DNA from: CAXTEJ01 sp964243295
Lineage (GTDB): Bacteria > Actinomycetota > Actinomycetes > Actinomycetales > Angustibacteraceae
Assembly (NCBI GenBank): GCA_964243295.1
Contig: CAXTEJ010000004.1
Span: 62,001 to 126,000 of the forward strand
DNA: 64,000 nt
Direction: 5' to 3'
Part shown: positions 25,805 to 34,460 of the stretch, piece by piece
Numbering within the stretch: the first letter of the stretch is position 1
Layout: the number at the start of each line of letters is the position of its first letter
Position numbers and translations under genes: made by a program
The notes under the pieces: generated by a model
Seen by the model: only the letters and a program-made list of their open reading frames with translations
Databases searched by the model: none
What the model was told of the DNA's origin: nothing

Positions 25805-26551
25805 TCAGCGGGGATACTGCTCCACCCGCGTCGTCACGACCGCCGTCTGCAGCACCATGTCACCGGGCAGGGTCACGGCCATCGCGATGATCCGGGCCAC
25901 CTGCGCCGGGTCCATCATCTTCTCCGGCGGCAGACCCCACTGGTCCATCATCGGCGTCGCCATCGCGGCGGGGTTGAGCGCGCACACCCGGATCGGCCAG
26001 CCGCGCTCGCGCGACTCGCTCTGCAGCACCTCGGTCAGCTTGAGCAGCGCGGCCTTGGACGAGTTGTAGGCACCGGCTCCCGACCCGACGGTCAGGGCCG
26101 AGATGGAGACGACCGACACGATGTCGGCGGGCCGCTCGCGCTCGCCGGCCGCCAGCACCCCGCGCACGAACGCGCGCGAGGTGTGCATGGGCCCGTGGGT
26201 GTTGACGCCGAAGACGGCGTGCCACTGCTCGTCGCTGACGTCAGGGATGTCGGCGCCGCGGTCGGTGCCGGCGTTGTTGACCAGCACGTCGAAGGCGGTT
26301 CCGGCCTTCGCGAACGTCGCGCCGAGCAGCGCGTCGACGGCGGCGGAGTCGGTGACGTCCAGCTGCACCGCCTCGGCGCTGCCCCCGGCCTGCTCGACGC
26401 GCTTCGCGGTCTCCTCGGCGCCGACGAGGTCGATGTCGGCGGCCACCACGTGGGCACCGCGGCTCGCGAGCTCGAGGGTGGTGGCGCGGCCCAGACCGCT
26501 GCCGCCGCCGGTGACCAGTGCCGTGCGGCCGTCCATGTCGTGCGTCGTCAC
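25805..26551 (-). CDS. SDR-family oxidoreductase
   Basis: 248-aa classical short-chain dehydrogenase. It has the cofactor loop TGGGSGLGRAT, NNAG in LVNNAGTDRGAD, the catalytic Tyr/Lys in YNSSKAALL preceded by VSISALTVG, and PAAMATPMMDQWG after the active site. I chose GTG 26551, which has GAAGGAGC four bases upstream. An earlier in-frame start at 26599 lacks this. It lies about 95 bp downstream of purM but is separated from it by a hairpin. The substrate is unknown. Confidence 0.88.
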   Translation of the reverse strand: MTTHDMDGRTALVTGGGSGLGRATTLELASRGAHVVAADIDLVGAEETAKRVEQAGGSAEAVQLDVTDSAAVDALLGATFAKAGTAFDVLVNNAGTDRGADIPDVSDEQWHAVFGVNTHGPMHTSRAFVRGVLAAGERERPADIVSVVSISALTVGSGAGAYNSSKAALLKLTEVLQSESRERGWPIRVCALNPAAMATPMMDQWGLPPEKMMDPAQVARIIAMAVTLPGDMVLQTAVVTTRVEQYPR

Positions 26552-26596
26552 GCGTGCTCCTTCGTACGTCGGCGCCGGGGGCTCCCCCGACGTGAT

Positions 26597-26617
26597 CACG
26601 ACCTACCCTCGGTCGTG
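26597..26617 (-). terminator. Hairpin after purM
   Basis: 7-bp stem CACGACC/GGTCGTG with a 7-nt loop, 30 bp past the purM stop and 46 bp before the SDR start. It is next to a CGTGATCACG palindrome (26591-26600). It may end the purF-purM transcript. Confidence 0.45.
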
Positions 26618-26646
26618 GGCGCCAATCACGGGCCGTGACGGCCGCG

Positions 26647-27750
26647 TCAGCGGTGGGAGCCGACCAGTCGCACGCTGCCACCGTCGACGCCCTTGGCCCC
26701 CTGGGTGACGTCGTCGCGGCCCGGCGGGCGCGCCTCGCGCACGTCGCCGAGCACCCACGCCGGCACGCCGCGCGCAGCCAGCCGCTCGAGCGCCCGGCCG
26801 GCGTCGTCGGCGGCGACGACCGCGACCATGCCGACACCGAGGTTGAGGGTGCGCTCGAGGTCGGGCACCGGCACCTGGCCGAGGTCTCGCACCAGCCCGA
26901 ACACCGGCGCCGGCGTCCAGGTCGACCGGTCGACGACCGCCTCGAGCCCGCGGGGCAGCACGCGCGCGAGGTTGGCCGCGAGACCGCCGCCCGTGACGTG
27001 GCTGACGGCGTGGACGTCGACGTCGTCGGCGCGCGCCAGGCCGAGCACGTCGAGGGAGTAGATGCGCGTCGGCTCGAGCAGCTCTTCGCCGAGGGTGCGG
27101 CCGAGCTCGTCGACGTGGCGCTCGAGCCCCCACCCGGCGCGCTCGACCACGCGCCGCACGAGCGAGTAGCCGTTGGAGTGCAGGCCCGACGACGCCATGG
27201 CGACGACGACGTCGCCGGGGCGCACGCGCTCGGGGCCGAGGACGGCGTCGGCCTCGACCACGCCGGTCGCGGCGCCGGCGACGTCGTACTCGGTGGGGCC
27301 GAGCAGGCCAGGGTGCTCGGCCGTCTCGCCGCCGACGAGCGCGCAACCGGCCTGCACGCAAGCCTGCGCGATGCCTTTGACGATGGCCGCGATGCGCTCG
27401 GGAACCACTGCGCCGCAAGCGATGTAGTCGGTCATGAACAGCGGCTCGGCGCCGCAGACGACGATGTCGTCGACGACCATGCCCACCAGGTCGAAGCCGA
27501 TCGTGTCGTGGACGTCGAGGCGCTGCGCGATCTGCACCTTGGTGCCGACGCCGTCGGTGCTCGTGGCGAGCAGCGGCCGTCGAAAGTCCCGCAGCGCACT
27601 GGCGTCGAACAGACCGGCGAACCCGCCGAGGCCGCCGACCACCTCGGGGCGCCGGGTCTTGGCGACCCAGTCGCGCATCAGCTCGACCGCGCGGTCACCC
27701 GCCTCGACGTCGACCCCTGCCGCCGCGTAGGTCAGCGGCAGGTCGCTCAC
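26647..27750 (-). CDS. purM: Phosphoribosylformylglycinamidine cyclo-ligase (AIR synthetase)
   Basis: Converts FGAM to AIR with ATP, step 5 of de novo purine synthesis. The 367-aa protein starts LPLTYAAAGVDVEAGD and has the signature STDGVGTKVQIA. It also has VVDDIVVCGAEPLFMTDYIA and VGGETAEHPG. Start GTG at 27750 overlaps the purF stop by 4 bp (GTGA), so it is translationally coupled to purF. The C-terminal 20 residues are variable and Arg/Gly-rich. Confidence 0.97.
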   Translation of the reverse strand: MSDLPLTYAAAGVDVEAGDRAVELMRDWVAKTRRPEVVGGLGGFAGLFDASALRDFRRPLLATSTDGVGTKVQIAQRLDVHDTIGFDLVGMVVDDIVVCGAEPLFMTDYIACGAVVPERIAAIVKGIAQACVQAGCALVGGETAEHPGLLGPTEYDVAGAATGVVEADAVLGPERVRPGDVVVAMASSGLHSNGYSLVRRVVERAGWGLERHVDELGRTLGEELLEPTRIYSLDVLGLARADDVDVHAVSHVTGGGLAANLARVLPRGLEAVVDRSTWTPAPVFGLVRDLGQVPVPDLERTLNLGVGMVAVVAADDAGRALERLAARGVPAWVLGDVREARPPGRDDVTQGAKGVDGGSVRLVGSHR

Positions 27751-29303
27751 GGTCGCCGCAGCGCGTCCGCGGCGCCGGCGCCGGCGCCCGTGACGACGCC
27801 GTCGGCGTCGCGCAGCGGGTGGCCGCCCACCTCGAGCCCGGGCAGCGTCTCGAGCACGTGCTTGCCGAGCTGGGCCTGCGGCGGCAGCTCGATGGGGTAG
27901 ACGCCGCTGAAGCAGGCGGTGCAGAGGTTCTCGCGCGGCTGGTTCGTCGCGGCGACCAGGTGCTCCTCGCTGATGTAGCCCAGCGAGTCGGCGCCGATGC
28001 TCGCGCGCACCTCCTCGACCCCGAGGCCGGTGGCGATGAGCTCGGCGCGGCTCGCGAAGTCGATGCCGTAGAAGCAGGGCCAGCGCACCGGCGGCGACGA
28101 GATCCGCACGTGCACCTCGGCGGCTCCCGACTCGCGCAGCATCCGGATCATGCCGCGCTGGGTGTTGCCCCGGACGATCGAGTCGTCGACGACCACGAGC
28201 CGCTTGCCCTTGATGACGTGGGTGAGCGGGTTGAGCTTGAGCCGGATGCCGAGCTGGCGGATCGTCTGCGTCGGCTCGATGAAGGTGCGGCCGACGTAGG
28301 AGTTCTTGACGAAGCCCTGGCCGTACGGCGTGCCGCTGGCCTCGGCGTACCCGATCGCGGCGGGCACGCCCGACTCGGGGACGCCGATGACGAGGTCGGC
28401 CTCGACGGGGTGCTCGGCGGCGAGCCGGCGTCCCATGTCGACGCGCGCCTCGTGCACGACGCGACCGCTGATGGTGGCGTCGGGACGCGCGAGGTAGACG
28501 TACTCGAAGGCGCAGCCCTTGGGCGTCGCGGGCGCGAAGCGGTGGGTGCGCAGGCCGTCGGAGTCGATGGCGACCATCTCGCCGGGCTCGATCTCGCGGA
28601 TGACGCTGGCGCCGATGGTCGCGAGCGCGGGGGTCTCGCTGGCGACCACCCAGCCGCGCTCGAGCCGGCCGAGCACCAGCGGCCGGACGCCGTGCGGGTC
28701 GCGGGCGGCGTAGAGCGTGCGCTCGTCCATGAACACCAGCGAGAACGCGCCGCGCAGCAGCGGCAGCACCTCCAGCGCGGTGGCCTCGAGGCTGCGGTCG
28801 GGGTCGCCGGCGAGCAGCGCCGTCACGAGCGCGGTGTCGGTGGTGTTGCCCCGGCTGATCTCGCCGGCGCCGGGCACGCCGTACCGCTCACGCACCAGCG
28901 CGCGCAGCTCGGTGGAGTTGGTGAGGTTGCCGTTGTGGGCGAGGGCGACCGTGCCCCCGGCGGTGTTGCCGAGCGTGGGCTGGGCGTTCTCCCAGTTGCT
29001 CGCACCGGTGGTCGAGTAGCGGCTGTGCCCGATGGCGAGGTGACCCTTGAGCGAGTGCAGCGCGGTCTCGTCGAAGACCTGCGACACCAGGCCCATGTCC
29101 TTGTAGACCAGCAGCCGCTCGCCGTCGCTCGCCGCGATGCCGGCGGACTCCTGCCCGCGGTGCTGCAGCGCGTAGAGGCCGAAGTACGTCAGCTTGGCGA
29201 CGTCCTCGCCGGGGGCCCAGACGCCGAACACCCCGCAGGCGTCCTGCGGACCCTTCTCGCCGGGCAGCAGGTCATGGGTCAGCCGTCCATCGCCTCGTGC
29301 CAC
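27747..29303 (-). CDS. purF: Amidophosphoribosyltransferase
   Basis: Commits PRPP and glutamine to purine synthesis by making phosphoribosylamine. 518 aa. A short propeptide (VARGDGRLTHDLLPGEKGPQDA) precedes the N-terminal nucleophile C23 of ACGVFGVW. The PRPP loop is VVVDDSIVRGNT. Cysteines in PKGCAFEY, WPCFYGID and LCTACF are placed as [4Fe-4S] ligands, so this is the Bacillus-type iron-sulfur enzyme whose propeptide is removed. Start GTG 29303 fits the family start. It is the first gene of purF-purM. Confidence 0.97.
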   Translation of the reverse strand: MARGDGRLTHDLLPGEKGPQDACGVFGVWAPGEDVAKLTYFGLYALQHRGQESAGIAASDGERLLVYKDMGLVSQVFDETALHSLKGHLAIGHSRYSTTGASNWENAQPTLGNTAGGTVALAHNGNLTNSTELRALVRERYGVPGAGEISRGNTTDTALVTALLAGDPDRSLEATALEVLPLLRGAFSLVFMDERTLYAARDPHGVRPLVLGRLERGWVVASETPALATIGASVIREIEPGEMVAIDSDGLRTHRFAPATPKGCAFEYVYLARPDATISGRVVHEARVDMGRRLAAEHPVEADLVIGVPESGVPAAIGYAEASGTPYGQGFVKNSYVGRTFIEPTQTIRQLGIRLKLNPLTHVIKGKRLVVVDDSIVRGNTQRGMIRMLRESGAAEVHVRISSPPVRWPCFYGIDFASRAELIATGLGVEEVRASIGADSLGYISEEHLVAATNQPRENLCTACFSGVYPIELPPQAQLGKHVLETLPGLEVGGHPLRDADGVVTGAGAGAADALRRP

Positions 29304-29361
29304 CGCTCCAGTGTCCCACAGACCACCCGGTCGCGGGCGACCGCCGCGACGACCGCGAGGG

Positions 29362-29622
29362 TCAGCCCCGGCCGCGCCCGAACCGCTCGATCGCCACCGC
29401 GACCAGGCCGGCGAGCAGGGCGCCGAGGATCGCGCAGCCGACCGCGAGGTAGGCGACGAGCCGGGCGCGCCCGGTGTCGGGCTCGGCCGCTCCCGTGAGA
29501 CCACCGATGACGCCGACGAGCACACCGAGCACGACACCGGCGCCGATGAAGACCTCGTACCGCGGGGCGCGACGCACCTTGGCCCGCCACACGCGGCCCT
29601 GCTGGGGCGTCTGCTCGCTCAC
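29362..29622 (-). CDS. Small two-helix membrane protein
   Basis: 86 aa. It has a basic N-terminus (WRAKVRRAPRYEV), helix 1 FIGAGVVLGVLVGVIGGL, a short outer loop (TGAAEPDTGRARL) and helix 2 VAYLAVGCAILGALLAGLVA. The tail AIERFGRGRG is basic. Start GTG is at 29622. Similar small proteins occur upstream of purF in actinobacteria. No function is known to me. It lies 58 bp before purF and may be cotranscribed. Confidence 0.7.
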   Translation of the reverse strand: MSEQTPQQGRVWRAKVRRAPRYEVFIGAGVVLGVLVGVIGGLTGAAEPDTGRARLVAYLAVGCAILGALLAGLVAVAIERFGRGRG

Positions 29623-29698
29623 GCCGTCCACGCTAGTGCTGCCGCGGCCCCCCGGCGACGGTCCGGCCCGGTTGCCACCGTGAGGCGCGGCACACGGC

Positions 29699-30070
29699 TC
29701 AGCGAGCGGGCACGAGCGGCAGCAGCGTCGACAGGTCGGCCCGCTCACCGCTCGCCCGGACGGCTCCGGCCGCCCTGGCCTGCGCCCAGGCGAGCTCTCC
29801 GGTGGCGAGGGCGAGCCAGGTGCCGGCGTCCGTCTCGACGACGTTGGGCGGTGTGCCGCGGGTGTGCCGAGGGCCCTCGAGGCACTGCGTCACGCCGAAC
29901 GGCGGCACGCGCACCTCGACGGTGTGGCCGGGCGCGCGCTCGGCGAGCTCTTCGAGCGTGTAGCGGACGGCGGTCGCCGTGGTCGGGCGGTCGGCCGCGG
30001 CCGGGTCGCGCAGCCAGGACGTGAGAGCCGCCCGACCGGCGGCGACGTCGGTGCGGCGCTTGGGGGGCAC
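29699..30070 (-). CDS. Sterol-carrier (SCP2)-like protein
   Basis: 123-aa protein of the bacterial SCP-orthologue type found next to purF in actinobacteria. Characteristic text is AVRYTLEELAERAPGHTVEV, RVPPFGVTQCLEGPRHTRG and TPPNVVETDAGTWLALATG. The SCP2 fold binds hydrophobic ligands, but the ligand is unknown here. Start GTG is at 30070 and no clear ribosome site is visible. Confidence 0.85.
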   Translation of the reverse strand: MPPKRRTDVAAGRAALTSWLRDPAAADRPTTATAVRYTLEELAERAPGHTVEVRVPPFGVTQCLEGPRHTRGTPPNVVETDAGTWLALATGELAWAQARAAGAVRASGERADLSTLLPLVPAR

Positions 30071-30116
30071 CGTGCCATCGTCCCACCGCTCAGCGCGGCA
30101 GCGCGCGCGCCTGGTC

Positions 30117-30701
30117 TCAGCCGACGGTGATGGTGACCCGCCGGTTGAGCCGTCGGCCGGACGGGTTGTCGGCCCCGCCGATGGCGTCAGGGGCGACGGG
30201 CTGGCTCTCGCCCACACCAGCGGCCGCGAGCCGGACGCCGGGCGCCCGGCCCTGCAGGAACGCGCGGACCGCCTCGGCCCGGCGGCGGGAGAGCGCGAGG
30301 TTGTCGGCGTCGGTGCCGACGGCGTCGGTGTGCCCGGTGACGACCACCCGGCGTCCCCTCGCGGCGGCGACGCGCGGCACCACCTGGGCCAGCACGACCG
30401 CCGCGCTCGGACTGAGCGTGGCGGAGCCGAATTCGAACAGCACATCGGCGTCGAGGGCCACCGCGCCGCGCTCGGCCCGCGGTCGCAGGTCGAGCACCCG
30501 GGGCACGAGCGTGAGGGACCGGGCGGGCAGCTCGACCACCCGGCCCGGCAGGTCGAGCGTCCGGGGGGTCGCCACCGGCTCGGTCGCCGGAGTCGTGGGC
30601 GAGGTGCTCGGCGACGAGCCGGGTGCTCCGGCGTCCGCGCCGCACCCGGCGACGGCGAGCGCGACGAGGGCGGCCAAGGTCGCCCGCCCGGCCCTAGCCA
30701 C
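30117..30701 (-). CDS. OmpA-domain lipoprotein
   Basis: 194 aa. The signal peptide ends at lipobox ALAVAGCGAD, and a Ser/Thr/Pro linker follows (about residues 25-45). The C-terminal half is an OmpA-like peptidoglycan-binding domain: VLFEFGSATLSP, TGHTDAVGTDADNLALSRRR and RRLNRRVTITVG, including the conserved Asp and Arg that hold diaminopimelate. It is expected to be anchored to the membrane and to touch the cell wall. Its GTG start overlaps the end of the upstream lipoprotein gene by 8 bp. Confidence 0.87.
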   Translation of the reverse strand: MARAGRATLAALVALAVAGCGADAGAPGSSPSTSPTTPATEPVATPRTLDLPGRVVELPARSLTLVPRVLDLRPRAERGAVALDADVLFEFGSATLSPSAAVVLAQVVPRVAAARGRRVVVTGHTDAVGTDADNLALSRRRAEAVRAFLQGRAPGVRLAAAGVGESQPVAPDAIGGADNPSGRRLNRRVTITVG

Positions 30702-31317
30702 CGGTGATCGTCAGCCCGGGGACGGTGCCCATCGGGGTCACCAGCGACACGGACGTGACGTCGGCGGGCGGGGCGGCGAGCGAGGCCGCGAACACCTGCT
30801 CGTGACCGGGCTCGAGCTCGCTGCCGCCCCGCGTCGACGAGCACGCGCACTGGACTGGGCCGGTGGCGGTGATCTCGAAGTCCTCGGGGCGCAGCGTGAG
30901 GTACTGCTTGAGCCCCACCGGGTCGACCAGAGTCACCCCACCGACGGTGTAGTCGATGTAGCTCTCACCCAGCCGCGGGCCGACCGACTTGTCGCCGCTC
31001 GCCGGCGCCGTGGTCGTCCGCAGGCCGAAGACGACCGTGACGGCCTGGCCGGCGCGCTGCACGACGTACACCGTCAGGTCGGTGCCCGGGACGGACGTCG
31101 GTGCTGTCGCCACGGGCTCGTCGGGCACGGCAACCGTGAGCGGCGAGAACCCCGCGAGCTCGAAGCTGCGCCCGGTGCTCGGCACGGCAGAGGCGGTCGG
31201 AGCCGCCTGGCGGTCGTCGGAGGAGCCGGCGGTGCAGGACGACGCGGCGACCAGCGCGCAGAGCGTGAGCGCCCCCCGCCACGGACGCGGGCGCAGCGAC
31301 GGACGAGGTACGGACAT
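30694..31317 (-). CDS. Hypothetical lipoprotein
   Basis: 207 aa. The signal peptide has lipobox LVAASSCTAG (Cys at about 28). The mature part is a beta-rich domain with no family I recognise: SFELAGFSPLTVAVPDEP, TDLTVYVVQRAGQAVTVVFG and a CACSS pair that could form a disulfide. Its end overlaps the OmpA-type gene by 8 bp, so the two surface proteins are made together and may interact. Start ATG is at 31317. Confidence 0.7.
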   Translation of the reverse strand: MSVPRPSLRPRPWRGALTLCALVAASSCTAGSSDDRQAAPTASAVPSTGRSFELAGFSPLTVAVPDEPVATAPTSVPGTDLTVYVVQRAGQAVTVVFGLRTTTAPASGDKSVGPRLGESYIDYTVGGVTLVDPVGLKQYLTLRPEDFEITATGPVQCACSSTRGGSELEPGHEQVFAASLAAPPADVTSVSLVTPMGTVPGLTITGG

Positions 31318-31441
31318 GGTTCTCCCCTGGGTCGACCGGTACGCCCCCGCAGGCTAGCGGCGCGGCGACCGCGGCCGCGGGCTGACGGGCGCGCCGCCCT
31401 CGCCTGCGCGCGACGCTGGGCCGTGGCCCACAATCATCAGC

Positions 31442-32473
31442 ATGCGCGCCACCACGATCTACGCCCCCTTCGACGTCCGCCTCGGGGAGGTGCCCGACAC
31501 CGGCCTGCAGGACCCCACGGACGCCCTGGTGCGCGTGACGGCCTCCTGCATCTGCGGGTCGGACCTGTGGCCCTACCGCGGTGAGAACCCCGTCACCGAG
31601 CCGCGCCGGATCGGCCACGAGTTCGTCGGCATCGTCGAAGCCGTCGGGTCCGACGTCTCGACCATCAAGGTCGGCCAGTTCGTCGTCGCGCCGTTCACCT
31701 TCAACGACGGCACCTGCCCGAGCTGCCAGGCCGGTGTGCAGAGCGCCTGCGACAACGGCACCGCCTGGGGCGCCGGCGGCTTCGACGGCGGCCAGGCCGA
31801 AGCCGTGCGCGTCCCCTTCGCCGACGCCACCCTGGTCGCGACGCCGACCGTCCCGGACGACGAGCTCATCCCCTCGCTGCTGGCCCTCAGCGACGTCATG
31901 GGCACCGGCTGGCACGCCGCGGTCAGCGCCGGCGTGAAGCCCGGCCAGACCGTCGTCGTCGTCGGCGACGGCGCCGTCGGTCTCTCGGGCGTGCTCGCGG
32001 CGGCCACCATGGGCGCCGAGCGCGTCGTCGCGATGTCGCGGCACGCCTCCCGCCAGGACCTCGCCCGCCGGTTCGGTGCCACCGACGTCGTCGCCGAGCG
32101 CGGCGAGGCGGCCGTCGAGGCGGTGCGCGAGCTCACCGGCGGCGTCGGCGCCGACGCGGTGCTCGAGTGCGTCGGCACGGGCGAGTCGATGACCACCGCC
32201 GTCGAGTCGGTCCGGGCCGGTGCGGCCGTCGGGTACGTCGGCGTCCCCCACGGCGTGGAGCTGCCGATCCGCAGGATGTTCTCCCAGAACATCACCATCG
32301 CGGGCGGCGTCGCGCCCGTGCGCAAGTACCTCCCCGAGCTCATGGCCGACGTCCTGTCGGGCGCCATCGACCCCGGCCAGGTCTTCGACCTGACGCTGCC
32401 GCTCGACGACGTGGCCGAGGGCTACGCCGCCATGCACGAGCGGCGCGCCATCAAGACGCTGCTGCGCCCCTGA
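31442..32473 (+). CDS. Zinc-dependent alcohol dehydrogenase-like oxidoreductase
   Basis: 343-aa MDR enzyme. Catalytic zinc ligands are the Cys of SCICGSDLWPY and His-Glu of RIGHEFVG. The structural loop CPSCQAGVQSAC has only three clear cysteines, so that zinc site may be altered. The cofactor motif is VVGDGAVGLSGVLAA. It resembles IMP dehydrogenase-unrelated 'zinc-dependent alcohol dehydrogenase' proteins found widely in actinobacteria. The substrate is unknown. Start ATG is at 31442. It is divergent from the lipoprotein pair. Confidence 0.9.
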   Translation: MRATTIYAPFDVRLGEVPDTGLQDPTDALVRVTASCICGSDLWPYRGENPVTEPRRIGHEFVGIVEAVGSDVSTIKVGQFVVAPFTFNDGTCPSCQAGVQSACDNGTAWGAGGFDGGQAEAVRVPFADATLVATPTVPDDELIPSLLALSDVMGTGWHAAVSAGVKPGQTVVVVGDGAVGLSGVLAAATMGAERVVAMSRHASRQDLARRFGATDVVAERGEAAVEAVRELTGGVGADAVLECVGTGESMTTAVESVRAGAAVGYVGVPHGVELPIRRMFSQNITIAGGVAPVRKYLPELMADVLSGAIDPGQVFDLTLPLDDVAEGYAAMHERRAIKTLLRP

Positions 32474-32496
32474 GCGCTCCGCGGCCGGCGCCCGCC

Positions 32497-32522
32497 CGCG
32501 GGCCGCGATCGCATGATCGCCG
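32497..32522 (+). repeat. Interspersed 3'-flank repeat, copy B
   Basis: Begins GCGGGCCGCGATCGCATGAT and is identical to the copy at 44463 over its first 21 bases. It lies 23 bp after the dehydrogenase stop and just before the long terminator hairpin. Confidence 0.6.
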
Positions 32523-32538
32523 GGGGGCTGGGGCGGCG

Positions 32539-32591
32539 AGAACGCGAAGAACGGGCACCTCCGTGGTGGAGGTGCCCGTTCTTCGCGTTCT
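32539..32591. terminator. Very long bidirectional terminator hairpin
   Basis: A perfect 24-bp inverted repeat with a 5-nt loop: left arm 32539-32562, loop 32563-32567, right arm 32568-32591. The loop-proximal part is GGGCACCTCC/GGAGGTGCCC. It lies between the convergent dehydrogenase gene and the ABC permease gene, ending 10 bp from the permease stop. Confidence 0.9.
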
Positions 32592-32601
32592 GGCGTTCGG
32601 C

Positions 32602-33489
32602 CTACTTGATGCCGGTGTTGGCGACGCCCTGGGCGATCTGGCGCTGCAGCAGCAGGAACACCGCGAGCAGCGGCAGGATGCCGAGGACCGCGGAGGCCAT
32701 CGTCTCGGCGTACTGGATCGCGGCGCCACCGATCAGGCTGCTCAGCCCGACCGGGATGGTCTGCGACTTGGTCTGGGTGAGCACCAGCAGCGGCCACAGG
32801 AAGGCGTTCCACGAGGTGATGAACGTCAAGATGGCCACCGCCGAGATCGCCGGCCGTGAGAGCGGCATGACGATCTGGTAGTAGATGCGGAACCAGCTGG
32901 CGCCGTCGACGCGGGCCGCCTCGATCAGGGCGACGGGGATGCCCTTGATGAACGAGTGGAAGACGAACACCGCGACCGGAAGGGCGATACCGGGAAGCAC
33001 GATCGCCCAGTAGGTGCCGAGCAGGCTCAGGGCACGGAACTCCATGAACTGCGGCAGCACCAGCGCCTCGGTGGGCAGCATCAGCCCGGCCAGGATGATC
33101 GCGTAGATCACGGCCTTGCCGCGGAAGCTGAGGTTGACCAGCGCGAAGGCGACCATCGAGCAGACGAAGACGGTGAACACGACCGCCAGCGTCGAGATGA
33201 TGAAGCTGTTGACGTACCAGTACCCGAGCGGGCTCGAGTTCCAGGCGGTGCGGTAGGCGTCGAAGCTGAGCGCCCCGGAGAAGATCCCCGTGGGGTTGGC
33301 CGCGATCGCGTCGTTGGCGCGCAGCGAGGTGATGACCGCCCACGCGAACGGGATCAGCCAGATCAGCGCGAACAACGTCACGCAGGTGGCAGCCAGGCGG
33401 TTGAACGCCCTACCGCCCTCGTTGGTGTGGCCGCGCCGCAGGACGGGCTTGGCATCGACCGTGGCGGGCGCGGAGACAGCTGTTGCCAT
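32602..33489 (-). CDS. ABC sugar importer permease (MalG type), second system
   Basis: 295-aa CUT1 permease with six predicted helices. Helix 1 is CVTLFALIWLIPFAWAVITS. The ATPase-docking loop is VALIEAARVDGASWFRIYYQIVMPLSRP, and the end is LLLQRQIAQGVANTGIK. It is the last gene of an operon with a Tat-exported binding protein and a MalF-type permease. Start ATG is at 33489, 11 bp after the upstream stop. No ATPase gene is nearby. Confidence 0.93.
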   Translation of the reverse strand: MATAVSAPATVDAKPVLRRGHTNEGGRAFNRLAATCVTLFALIWLIPFAWAVITSLRANDAIAANPTGIFSGALSFDAYRTAWNSSPLGYWYVNSFIISTLAVVFTVFVCSMVAFALVNLSFRGKAVIYAIILAGLMLPTEALVLPQFMEFRALSLLGTYWAIVLPGIALPVAVFVFHSFIKGIPVALIEAARVDGASWFRIYYQIVMPLSRPAISAVAILTFITSWNAFLWPLLVLTQTKSQTIPVGLSSLIGGAAIQYAETMASAVLGILPLLAVFLLLQRQIAQGVANTGIK

Positions 33490-33500
33490 CGTCTTCCCTC

Positions 33501-34460
33501 TCAGGCGTTCGTGGGGGCGGTGGAGCGCCGACGGAGGAGGAGCCACGCGACCGACACCGCGACGAGGATCACGAAGTAGACCATCGTCGCCGCTGCGGCG
33601 TAGCCACCCCGGTAGGAGGTGAAGCCGGTGTCGAAGATGTACTGGATCACCGGGCGCGTGGAGTAGGCCGGCCCACCGGCCAGCAGGATGTAGATCTGGT
33701 CGAACACCTTGAGCGAGGCCAACACCTGCAGGATCAGCACCAGGCTCATCGTCGGCCGCAGCAGCGGGACGGTGATGGCCTTGATCTGCTGCCAGGGGCC
33801 GGCGCCGTCGATCGCCGCCGCCTCGTAGACCTCCTCGGAGATCTCCTGGATCGCAGCGGTGTAGAGGATGAAGTTGAATCCGAACGTCCACCACACGGTG
33901 AGCAGGACGACGGCGAACCAGGCGCCGTTGGTGCTGCCGAAGAAGTCGGGGGCGGTCAGCCCGAACCACCCGAAGGCGTTGCTGATCAGACCGGTCTGCG
34001 GGGTGTACATGAACGCGAAGATCAGGCAGACCGCGGACGACGGGACGACGTAGGGCGCGAAGAAGGCGAGCCGGTAGAACCACGTCGCCCGCGAGATGCG
34101 GGAGGCCAGGACGGCGAAGATCAGCGGCAGCAGCACCAGCAGCGGCGTCGACAGCAGCGTGAACAGCACCGAGTGCCACATCGAGGACCAGAAGTCGCCG
34201 CTGCCGAGCACGTCGGCGTAGTTCGAGAACCCGACGAAGTCGCCGAGCCCCGGACTCACCGTCGTGGTGTTGAACAGGCTGATGATCGTGCCGATGATGA
34301 CCGGGCCGATCAGGAACGCCAGGTAGAGCAGCAGGAACGGCGTGGCGAACAGCCAGCCGGGGGCGTTCTCCCCGCGCGGCCCGCCGCGACGGCTTGACGC
34401 CGTCTGCGCCGAGGCGTCAACCCGCCGGACGGTGGTACCGAGGGCGCTCGTGGTGCTCAT
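33501..34460 (-). CDS. ABC sugar importer permease (MalF type), second system
   Basis: 319-aa CUT1 permease. The polar N-terminus (about 35 residues) precedes helix 1, LFATPFLLLYLAFLIGPVII. The docking loop is EVYEAAAIDGAGPWQQIKAITVPLLRP. Its ATG overlaps the binding-protein stop by 4 bp (ATGA), so translation is coupled. Confidence 0.93.
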   Translation of the reverse strand: MSTTSALGTTVRRVDASAQTASSRRGGPRGENAPGWLFATPFLLLYLAFLIGPVIIGTIISLFNTTTVSPGLGDFVGFSNYADVLGSGDFWSSMWHSVLFTLLSTPLLVLLPLIFAVLASRISRATWFYRLAFFAPYVVPSSAVCLIFAFMYTPQTGLISNAFGWFGLTAPDFFGSTNGAWFAVVLLTVWWTFGFNFILYTAAIQEISEEVYEAAAIDGAGPWQQIKAITVPLLRPTMSLVLILQVLASLKVFDQIYILLAGGPAYSTRPVIQYIFDTGFTSYRGGYAAAATMVYFVILVAVSVAWLLLRRRSTAPTNA

